From positions 310,001 to 374,000 of the forward strand of contig JACKQL020000038.1 of NCBI GenBank assembly GCA_018296165.2: 64,000 nt of DNA, in the 5' to 3' direction. The position numbers and the translations under genes were made by a program. Numbering within the stretch: position 1 is the stretch's first letter; each line of letters opens with the position of its first letter. Origin of the DNA: Termitomyces sp. T153 (Eukaryota; Basidiomycota; Agaricomycetes; Agaricales; Lyophyllaceae). The notes below the pieces were generated by a model. That model had not been told where the DNA came from and did no database searches. It worked only from the letters and a program-made list of their open reading frames with translations. Of this stretch, positions 55,985 through 64,000 are shown in pieces.

Positions 55985-56500
55985 GTGAGATTTAGTCTGG
56001 ATTGTATCTAATGGAATACCTCAACTCTCTCAAAGCCAGTAGTTTGCCTTTGGCTAAATTGGCTTTGAAGATTGGTGTTCCTGTCATGCTGCTCAGGAAT
56101 CTGGATACAATTAAAGGACTTTGCAATGGGACAAGAATGATTGTCACCACATCAGCACCAGAGTTCTCAGATGTCAGATCATCAGTGGGGATGCCAAGTT
56201 TGCAGGATCCATTGTTCTGATTCCAAGAATCAACATGGATGTCTCTGGAGAGGATTTGCCAATTCCATTGCATAGGAGACAATTCCCAGTTTGATTGGCC
56301 TTTGCTATGACAATCAACAAGTCTCTGGGTCAATCAGTCAAGCATGTTGGAGGAGTTTTTGCACATGGCCAACTTTATGTTGCACTTTCTTGGTGCACAT
56401 CAGGAGATCATATCAAAGTGATTTTGGACCCAGAAAACACATCAAGAAAAACTGCAAATATTGTCTATCAAGAAATACTGAATGGTTTACAAATGTAAGT
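55985..56500 (+). pseudogene. Helitron Rep/Pif1-type helicase C-terminus
   Basis: Plus-strand translation in two pieces matches the end of a Helitron helicase: MEYLNSLKASSLPLAKLALK, IGVPVMLLRNLDTIKGLCNG, TRMIVTTSAPEF, then PRINMDVSGEDLPIPLHRRQ and [27 protein letters not shown] and [19 protein letters not shown]. The [14 protein letters not shown] motif is diagnostic of Pif1-like Helitron helicases. A stop (CGA to TGA) and CpG loss show it is dead. The Rep and upstream helicase domains are missing. A Helitron 3' end should lie within the next kilobase. Confidence 0.82.
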
Positions 56501-56782
56501 ATAACTTTTGATGGATACAATTAACAAATTGCTAACTTCTATGAACTTCAGCACTTAATGTATATATAGCCTGACAGTGTGGTATAAATATTTTTAATGG
56601 TTTACAAATGTAAGTGTAACAGTTTAACTAATTGCTTGGTCAGTACTAACTTTGATAATTTTCAGCATCTCTAATATATACCAGTGGACATTGTAGTATT
56701 TTGTTGATAAAGATACATAATTGGTTTATGTATGAAATCTCAGTATATTGAATTGTAAGAGAAAAGCAACACTTAGTCAACA

Positions 56783-57003
56783 AAATACAAAGACCTAACC
56801 AAAAGAAGTGAGGTTGGGTCTGGGACTTAGCATTGAGTTGGAAATACAAAGACCTAACCAAATGAAATGAGGGTGGGTCTGGAACTAAGCATTGAATTTG
56901 AAATACAAAGACCTAATCAAATGAAGTGAGGTTGGGTCTGGGACTTAGCATTGAGTAGAATATCAAGGACCTAACCAAATGTAGTGAGGTTGGGTCTGGG
57001 ACA
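56783..57003. repeat. 59-60 bp tandem array (four units)
   Basis: The unit begins AATACAAAGACCTAACCAAA, continues with an AAGTGAGGTTGGGTCTGGG block and ends ACTTAGCATTGAG. It repeats at 56783, 56843, 56902 and about 56960, the last unit being more diverged. It lies 280 bp after the helicase relic and directly at the CpG boundary. Confidence 0.92.
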
Positions 57004-57097
57004 AAGCAAGAGCTCGTGCATCAAAATGATAGGATCGGCTGATTACCTGAAGGTCAATGGTTTATGTAATCAACCCTGCAACACAAGCTTGGTTTAC

Positions 57098-57134
57098 AAG
57101 CTACGGTCCATGCCTTCAGCATGGGCCTGTAGCT
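57098..57134. repeat. Inverted repeat / hairpin
   Basis: The arms AGCTACGGTCCATGC and GCATGGGCCTGTAGCT face each other across CTTCA, with one mismatch and one bulge. Flanking short direct repeats are CAACCCTGCAACACA and TCAACTCTGCAACACA. It could be a transposon end structure. Confidence 0.75.
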
Positions 57135-57234
57135 CTTGTCAACTCTGCAACACAGCATTAGTTTTTATTTCCATTACCATTACAAAAACTTACTTCTTTT
57201 TCCCTCCTATCATTTTTCTTACCATATATTGACT

Positions 57235-57564
57235 ATGTTATCCTCCGTCCTCACATATTTGCATCTTGTCATTGCCTCCAACACTCCTTCGGGATCTGTG
57301 TTGTTGTCGAAGGGTATGCGCAATCAAGACAACCCTTGCAACATAGGAATGCCCCCCAACTTTTCTCCATTGGAGGCTGAAGCACTATTTGATGCACATC
57401 TTTGCGAGGATGACGGACATAACCATTTAAATACAATTAAATACGATTTATATATACATATATATATGTGTGTGCGTGATATATATGATATCATTATTGA
57501 ACGACATCCTCACATTTATATCTCGGACATGTCGTGCCCCGCAACGGCACATACCAGCTCGTAG
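57235..57564 (+). CDS. Hypothetical small protein with possible signal peptide
   Basis: An open frame starts MLSSVLTYLHLVIASNTPSG, a short hydrophobic N-terminus that could be a signal peptide. It continues NIGMPPNFSPLEAEALFDAH before a low-complexity TATA-rich part. A second open frame (57534-57785, NGTYQLVEEDPHTRDLAKQN) may be a further exon. No family recognised, and the model is uncertain. Confidence 0.25.
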   Translation: MLSSVLTYLHLVIASNTPSGSVLLSKGMRNQDNPCNIGMPPNFSPLEAEALFDAHLCEDDGHNHLNTIKYDLYIHIYMCVRDIYDIIIERHPHIYISDMSCPATAHTSS

Positions 57565-57964
57565 AAGAGGATCCCCACACACGAGACCTCGCTAAGCAGA
57601 ATGATTTGGAACATGAGAACCAAGTTGTTGAAGTGGTCCTATCTCACGGCACTACCAAGATAATGACCTCAAGCTGTGATTTTGCCACCGTTCGTATAGT
57701 CTCCACCACCATTTTTCCATTGCTGCCACTATTGAATTGTCTTGGAACTCTGAGTCGGGTTTATTTGCTGTCTTTCGCTATATAATATCTCCTGTCTCGA
57801 TCGGATTGATTCGTCTGAAAGGATGGAAAATTCTTGCATTTGATTCTAGGTGTCTAAGTAAGAGGTCCTGTGTTTCAACTGACGAGAAACACTGAGTCTG
57901 TCTTGTTATGGACAAGTATTCAATGAGCCGTGACATTGACCTACCGAGTCCCGCTCGAATGAGA

Positions 57965-59159
57965 TCAAGAAAATGCGAAGCCTTCCTCATTTTCACTCAT
58001 TTCGATGATCACATTCCAAAACACCTGTCCCCACGGTAATTTCCCATCGCCCAAACCATGCTTACGCTTACAGCATACAAACCGAGCGGGCTGCCCGTCC
58101 CAGTACCGCACGAGGTCGAAAGATAGTCCCCCGGGAAGACGGAGCGTCATTGAGGGGCTGAAATCGAGAAAGCCATAACAGATGTCCGTTGTTAGGATAT
58201 CCTGTGTACTGTTACAAAGAGGACCGAAGGCAAGAAAAAAGAGACAAACTTCTGGTCCAAACATGATATCCTGACGATGCGCCGCACTAGCAAAATATGC
58301 ACGACGCTGTGACGCGTTTACGAGCCCGAGGCCCGGTATTTGTTCCTTCTCACCCTTCCCTTTGCCCTTAACCTTTTCTTTGATCGTACTGATTACATTT
58401 CGGTATTCTTTGGGGCTCCTTTTGGGTACTGCTGGATATGAAGACGACAAAGAGCTGTATGTTGACCTTCTGCTACTACTAGATGTTGTAGCATCTGTGC
58501 ATGCAAGGTGGAGCTGGGAAGTGTCGTCGGAGAGGGGGATTTTCGGCGGAAAGGCTGCTAGAGTTTGTTTATATACTGAAGGTCCTGAAGGAGATGCGAG
58601 ATGATTGTTACAGTGGCGATCGGGAGCAATACGTGTGTGGACAAAATGTGGCATCATTGATATGAGTGGCGATAATGCCCATGGGTGTGTCTGCGATGTC
58701 AGATCATGTTCTAGTGTTGGATCTATATATCTTCAGGAGCATAAGAGCTCATGTAATGCCTGTTTACCTGTTATTATACTCACCTCATAAACTTCAGAGC
58801 TGCTCCACTCCCCCATGGAAGTATTAACGGTCGATCGAATGTGTTGCCGAAAAGTACATCGTCCGCTGAGATGGGTTCGAGGAACCTGCCTGATAGTCAA
58901 AGTTCAACAAGCTACCGGGGTCACAAATACAACATTTACCTCGCACCTGGATGCTCCAAGTTATTCCTTGGCGCTCCGGACGTTCAAAGTAGTTGTGTGC
59001 ATCCTCCTTCGCTTGGCGAGTGAGGTCTTTGATGCACACGGCAATTTCTCCCTCAAACTGATCAGAAACGAGGGAAAAGGCATTTGTAGTATTGACCAGA
59101 TGTGTGATGGGAGCGAGTTTTGTACCAGTACCGGCAAGAACACGAAGACGGGGAGGCAT
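57965..59159 (-). CDS. DUF1769 family protein
   Basis: Four exons on the minus strand: 59159-58940, 58889-58784, 58730-58250 and 58201-57965 (1044 nt, 347 aa). Introns are 50, 53 and 48 nt, GT..AG. The N-terminus is PRLRVLAGTGTKLAPITHLV, then FEGEIAVCIKDL and RQGITWSIQVRGRFLEPISA, DDVLFGNTFDRPLILPWGSG and YIDPTLEHDL..HPWALSPL. After a Ser-rich insertion come GFLDFSPSMTLRLPGGLSFD and LVRYWDGQPARFVC. This order (V..GNTFDRP..LP.G, DPTLE.D, LRLPG.S.D..KYWDGQP) is that of fungal DUF1769 proteins of unknown function. The 48-nt third intron keeps the frame, so intron retention is possible. Confidence 0.85.
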
Positions 59160-59313
59160 TAGACTAGAAAGATGGCGGAGCTTTCAATAAGGCCTTGAAA
59201 GGTTCTGCTGGAACATGTGGTTGTGATTGTCACGAAGGAGGGGGCAGGCACCAAGGTTAAAATGTTACGACAGTTTGTGATGAAAGTAGATTAGATACGC
59301 AGAGAGGGTAAGG

Positions 59314-59778
59314 CTGCCAACCATATGCCGTATAATAAGGTTGACAAGTGCCGTATCACGGGTACCGCAGCGTCCCGTGGACAATTGGGGTCAAGACACG
59401 GGACGTTTACAGTACGGCAAACCGTATATTGCGGACCGTATGTCTGACTTACTTAAATTATCCCTTGAGGCAGTTTGCGTTCATCGTTACCATCTATGTT
59501 CACACTTCGGAGAGTGCGGCATGTGTAGTAGGCTGGTTTTCACATTTCCAACCATGGCATATCTGCATTTCTTCACATTTGATAAGGTTATATTTTTACC
59601 TTACCAAAGGCCATCTTTGCTGGTATTTGATCTATATTGAAAAAAGATAGGTTGTGAGTATAATTCTGTTTCCCACAAACAAGCAAAAATTCATTCATAT
59701 TGTACCCGTGACGGTACGGACTGGACCCATAAGGCAAGTATCCATGCGATCGTATACCCTATACGGTACAGTTGGCAG
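59314..59778. mobile_element. MITE-like unit with imperfect terminal inverted repeats
   Basis: Left end CTGCCAACCATATGCCGTAT, right end (reverse complement) CTGCCAACTGTACCGTATAG. Inside both ends are repeated CCGTAT/TACGGT and CACGGGTAC words (59350-59440 and 59700-59770), as in hAT-type subterminal repeats. No 8-bp target duplication was found and no transposase is present. Confidence 0.45.
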
Positions 59779-61612
59779 TGTTGAAGTCTGATTATTTTCG
59801 ATTCTGTATAACTTGAAAGTGAACGTCCGAGTCGAGCTGAGAGACCTGATGACTTGGACGTCGTTGGAAAATGATGAAGATGGAGCCCGTCGGAAAGCTG
59901 GCTGAAAGTTCATCTATGTTGACTACATAGTGGGTGGATCAGAGCTGACGCGTGCGCAACTTGCCGTGGAAATGGCGTCCGATGAGTCTTACGTAATTTG
60001 TCTCTTCTTGGTCCGGAGTTTGAATCTTTGAGTCTTCTCCCTCTGCCTTCGTTCCGTCGTCCTCGACGCGGTCTCAGGCCGATTGAAGTGTACCGATAGA
60101 TTTGAGATACTTCTTTCGCCGAGGGGTAGACGTCCAATTTCCAAGGCCGCTAGCCCTCCCCTCAGGTCGTTGAGGATGCTAGAAAGGACAAAGAGGATAC
60201 CTTATGGTCCATGTGGCGATTATTCCCTCGACAATTGAGCTCTGTCGATAAGTATGGTGATTCTCTCCTGTGGTTTCAAACTAACTACTACTGCTACTGT
60301 ACGCGACACCTCAGTTTTCACTCCTACATTCCTACACATTAAGAATCGTGTGTCTCGAAGAGTAACACTGCCACGCGATCTGAAACATCTCAATGACTTC
60401 ACGGTTTTGTATCCGTTTTTTTTCTGTTTAGCGTCGCAAAGAGCGGCGTGCTGGATACTGTTGGAACTTCTTCGGGACCTCTGCGCAGCTTCTCACCATT
60501 TTTGATCTCGCAGGAACTGGATACAACATCCTTGTTCCGTGAATGCAATCCGAAATTGTTGAATTAGAGAGGTGCTGAAGATACCAACGTAGATCCCTCT
60601 TTCATGGTTAACCGTACACTCAGTTTAATCCAAAAAGTTTGGTATCCACATCAATTGGTTACACTGAACGATCCTGCGGCTCGTGAAGGCCATTAATGAG
60701 CGTAGCAAGGCTATTTATGCGGAAGCGGTTGCGAATCTGAAGTATAACATTGCTGTTCTCTTCAAGGTGTGCCACCTTCTTGGACCACACAGTGTATACA
60801 TGATACAGATCCGACACCTGATGTAGAGGCTGAATGCACAACAAGCCCTCTCTCGGCCTTTCTGCAGGCCTTCTCCGTAAGTGAACGTTGGATTAACCTC
60901 AACCTTAGAATCACCTCTTTCTCATGTAAGATCTTGTTTCATGGGGAATGGAAAATCAAAAATCTTCAATATGACGTTTTGGAAGCTACTTCTGTAGGAT
61001 GCGTGCTTTTGACGAACGATCTTTTGCAGGTCCCAGCCTCATCAGACACGGTTGATAACTCTGTAAGTACTTCGCTGTCTAATGCAAACTTCCCAGTCTA
61101 CGTCGTCTGACTTGTCTGCCGATGATATCGAGGAATCTGCCTTACCCGGACCCACGACGAGATTAGCCATGCTCTACATATATAAACTATCGGTATGCGA
61201 CCCCGGGATTGACATCAGTCGATTTCGTCTGATATTTGACATTGATTCCAACAATCAGGAAAGCGTCGGGAAACCGATTTTTCTTAGACGGGGTAATAAT
61301 CAATTCCCAGTCTCATAGCTCTTTTGGACTGCGGTTGCCTTCGTTCGGTCAACATGACTCCTGATTGACACGAGGGCTTCTCACAAGCCAAGAACATAAT
61401 TTCTCTAGATTTTGTTCACAGCGCCGATGTTGAATTGACAGATGCCGACGAAAGCCTCAAAAAGCTGTGGTGCAGTACGCGGTCTGCAGAATCCATTGAC
61501 TTGAGGATCCCAAGGTTCGGATACTCCGACATTAGAACAAAGATGGATTTTTATAAATGACGGAATCTGCTTCCTTGTCCTTTCTCACCTCTTTGTGTAA
61601 GTAATAGTTGCG
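59779..61612. other. CpG-containing region, possible decayed gene on the plus strand
   Basis: Plus-strand frames are open in patches: 60254-60505 (RRVTLPRDLKHLNDFTVLYP), about 60675-60790 (KAIYAEAVANLKYNIAVLFK), and 61082-61318 (DISRFRLIFDIDSNNQESVG). Stops and frame changes lie between them. I do not recognise a family. It may be a degenerate lineage-specific gene. Confidence 0.3.
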
Positions 61613-62234
61613 ATGCACCTCCAGACAAAGTTGGTATTCTTCCTTCTTCCCTTGTATTCTTGCTTCGCTAGTAGCGTACTTCATCAGCCTGTGGTAGGGC
61701 GCTCGGGACAAGGAGGAATTATTCCAGCTCTGCTTCGCAAAACCAACCCAAATCTGGTATTTCCAAAAGACAGACTGTAATTTGTGATCCAGGTTTCCTC
61801 CCGTGCGATGATAGTATTTCTTTTTGTTACAACATCACTACAACATCTTCACTTACTGTTGCCACCAGATGGATGTTGCCCAACTGACCAGTTTTGTGTC
61901 ACACTCGATGGAGGCCCGGGCTGTTGCCCCATCGCCCAAATTTGTGAGGAGGGGGGCGTATGCGCTCAAGATGACTATACTCTCTGTGCTGGCGATAATT
62001 TCTGTTGCCGTGAGTGTTTTTCATCAAGCTGATGATGTCATGTGGACTTTTCTATGAATTACAGCTGACGGTGATACCTGCGACCCAAACAACAACGAAA
62101 ATGCCCAATGCTTTGACCAGAACGGACAGAACGACACTCCGTTATCGCCCAGTAATGCAGGTATGAATAATTCACTGGCAAGCTGGAGTATCGTGTCCCT
62201 CGTAGCCAGCCTTATCGCTATCTTGATTGTTTGA
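61613..62234 (+). pseudogene. Cys-rich secreted, probable GPI-anchored protein with one-base frameshift
   Basis: ATG at 61613 gives a signal peptide (MHLQTKLVFFLLPLYSCFAS). The frame stops after NLVFPKDRL. Adding one A in the AAAA run at 61765-61768 gives a continuous frame through VICDPGFLPCDDSISFYG, then CCPTDQFCVTLDGGPGCC, PIAQICEEGGVCAQDDYTLC, AGDNFCCPDGDTCDPNNN and a hydrophobic C-end (WSIVSLVASLIAILIV) typical of a GPI signal. Introns are 61826-61868 (43 nt) and 62010-62064 (55 nt). Total length is then divisible by three. Regular CC pairs suggest a disulfide-rich surface protein. The shift may be real or a sequencing error. Confidence 0.65.
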
Positions 62235-63247
62235 TGCAGCACTAATAGTGTATCCTGCTCCAGCTAGTCATACGTGAAAGATGAGTATGGACATCAGTGA
62301 TATCTAATTGTTGTATCCGTTCTAACCTACGTTCGTCTGCAATTCTGATGGGCTCTTCTGTCCCTCAATCTCGTCAAACGACTGTTTTCACTACATTGGT
62401 ACTTTATCATAACGATTTGACCAAACTTTGAGCAAACTTGCACAAATTATTGGGGATACAAACCCTCCTGGTAGGTGAAACCGTGGATAATATACACCAG
62501 GCCGCAGCATGTTCAAGATTTGCACTTGGAAATTACCAAGGAATGAACATTCCTCGTCTCCTTTCATGAGGAAGAGAATAACGATCTTCATCTCCCTGGC
62601 GTGCGTGAGATTCAATTTTTGCAAGTTACACTACGGAACCTTGAAGCCGTCTTCGTATCCCGCGGTAAGCACGTAACAATTTTTGCGTGCTAGACCTACT
62701 TCTAGAGATGGGACGAGCTTGTGCCCTGTACCTAGACTAGTAAATGTGCACTCAGGGAGTGCTCAGATGATGATGGCATCATCGTTAAAAACTACTGACC
62801 AGGAATGGTAATTTCCCATCCGATCAAGGTGAACAAATTTGACCATAATAATTGAGCGCCCCCTCATCATGGATGCTACATCAGTACTAGTCGTTCTGGT
62901 ATGATGCTTCTCTCTGCCGCTCGTAATGAAACTAGTTGCAGACATGGGGTCGGTTGCAAGACGACCATCTCATCTGTCTTATATATGGTATGTGGATATG
63001 GCATAAGTTGAAAACATGCTTGAACCAATGAAGAGATTAAGCCATTTGTTTCTATGTCCGGCAAAATTGTCTGTCTATGCCGGTATTGGTAACTGCTCGG
63101 CATCGGGATCAAGTATAATTGGGTCACTGCTGGCGACGGCTGATCGTGAACAGCTTGTAGCTCACAGAACAAGGGATATCTCATATCCACCTATATCGAC
63201 ATACTTACTCATTTGCCCTGATTGTTGTAAAGAGGCTGAGTACTTAT
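62235..63247. other. Intergenic region without a recognised gene
   Basis: CpG-containing unique-looking sequence. Open stretches are short and without motifs on either strand. Confidence 0.45.
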
Positions 63248-63440
63248 GGGTCGATGGCGTAGTTGGTTATCGCATCTGTCTAACATTGGTCACAGAAGGT
63301 CCTCAGTTCAAACCTGGGTCGACTCATTACATCTCATTTTCGTTCTGAAAATTTTTTCTGTCAGTTGAAATCCACGGTCACTTGCACAACCCACCTCCAA
63401 GGGCACTTACAACAATGTGCAATTTTTGAGTTATTCCTAT
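63248..63440 (+). mobile_element. tRNA-derived SINE, copy 1
   Basis: The head (63248-63326) folds as a tRNA-Val(AAC)-like cloverleaf: acceptor GGGTCGA/TCGACTC, A box TGGCGTAGTTGG, B box GTTCAAACC. The anticodon loop is expanded to about 12 nt (CTAACATTGGTC), so it is not a working tRNA. A tRNA-unrelated body follows (TTTTTTCTGTCAGTTGAAAT onwards) that is shared with 63864-63950. The promoter would be internal RNA polymerase III boxes. Confidence 0.78.
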
Positions 63441-63784
63441 TTACCTCAGTGCTCGTGAATATTTGAAGTCATATGGATGGCCTGTTATCCCAAATTGCCA
63501 TTCAGTGCACTCACAAGCATCTCATAGTCCAAAGCTGGACTAGGCCCTACTATGATACTAGGCCTGGACCAGGACACTCCCGAGCCAATGTCCCTTTCAC
63601 TAGTGCACAGATCGGCTGATGGCATGTACGGCTACTACCGTAGGGTGTAGAGAACAGGCCGGCCAATGATGCACAAGACTTTTGATGAAGGTATTCTTTG
63701 CCCCCACCAGCTCTGAGTCTTTGTGCGCCTTGTGCGCCGATACAAAACATGCGGACCAACCGTAGTCGACGTGCGCCACGTAAC
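63441..63784. other. Spacer between the two SINE copies
   Basis: CpG-poor at first, then CpG-containing. Minus-strand open stretches of 60-70 codons have no motif. No gene recognised. Confidence 0.4.
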
Positions 63785-63980
63785 GGGTCGATGGCGTAGT
63801 TGGTTATCGCATCTGTCTAACATTGAGCACAGAAGGTCCTCAGTTCGAACCTGGGTTGACTCATAATATAAGCTTTTTGGGTTCTGGAACTTTTTTCTTT
63901 GAGCTGAAATCCATCGTCATTTGTACATACCATCTTCAAGGGTTATTCGATTTTACACCAATTATTTCCTATAATGTGAA
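63785..63980 (+). mobile_element. tRNA-derived SINE, copy 2
   Basis: The head 63785-63863 is nearly identical to copy 1 (B box GTTCGAACC with its CpG kept, loop CTAACATTGAGC). The body 63864-63950 shares TTTTTTCT, GAGCTGAAATCCAT and CTTCAAGGG blocks with copy 1. Same orientation, 537 bp downstream. A shared body beyond the tRNA part is what separates a SINE from a tRNA gene pair. Confidence 0.78.
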
Positions 63981-64000
63981 GGCTTTTTTTTCTCAGACCG

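Noticed and set aside
63785..63863. Functional tRNA-Val(AAC) gene (and the copy at 63248-63326)
   Set aside because: The cloverleaf is good, but the anticodon loop is about 12 nt in both copies and a non-tRNA body is repeated after each head, so a SINE explains it better.

Overview
This is a nuclear window from a filamentous basidiomycete, most likely an agaricomycete mushroom. The evidence is dense small introns (43-82 nt, GT..AG), a KIN1-type kinase and a signal-peptidase subunit with fungal architecture, a mushroom-type diverged kinase-like gene, and transposons decayed almost only at CpG sites. The species cannot be named from the sequence alone.

Layout. 1-7.8 kb: decayed Ty3/gypsy elements (family A on +, family C on -). 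7.8-11.5 kb: a CpG-retaining island with a 5'-truncated DIRS-type (tyrosine-recombinase) retroelement, then a patatin-like gene (-) whose catalytic Ser and oxyanion Arg are changed and whose 5' end is tandemly duplicated. 11.5-26.8 kb: a second family A copy and a family B gypsy relic (-), split by a young, complete 6.04 kb LTR element (17566-23605, 5-bp target duplication). That element has no recognisable pol but an intact ORF with two introns. 26.8-33.2 kb: CpG-poor relics, including a degraded tyrosine recombinase and a compact 2.07 kb LTR element (30756-32822). 33.8-35.6 kb: an intact Rieske-DUF455 fusion gene (+) with a 12-nt exon. 36.9-45.1 kb: a gypsy element (37048-43263) inserted inside the chromodomain of an older gypsy element (family D).

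45.3-53.3 kb is the main gene island: a KIN1-type polarity kinase (+), signal peptidase subunit SPC1 (-) and a kinase-like gene (+). 54.2-57.0 kb: CpG-poor repeats including a Helitron helicase C-terminus and a 59-bp tandem array. 57.2-62.3 kb: a DUF1769 gene (-), a MITE-like inverted-repeat unit and a Cys-rich probable GPI protein with a one-base frameshift. The window ends with two copies of a tRNA-derived SINE; a third head-like copy lies just upstream of the kinase gene.

Overall, the window alternates CpG-normal gene islands with CpG-depleted transposon blocks. The clearest evidence is the LTR pair of the 37-43 kb element: the gene-proximal LTR keeps about 16 CpGs and the distal LTR has none, although the two were identical at insertion. 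The host genes do not form a pathway cluster. They are unrelated housekeeping or lineage genes separated by transposon blocks.
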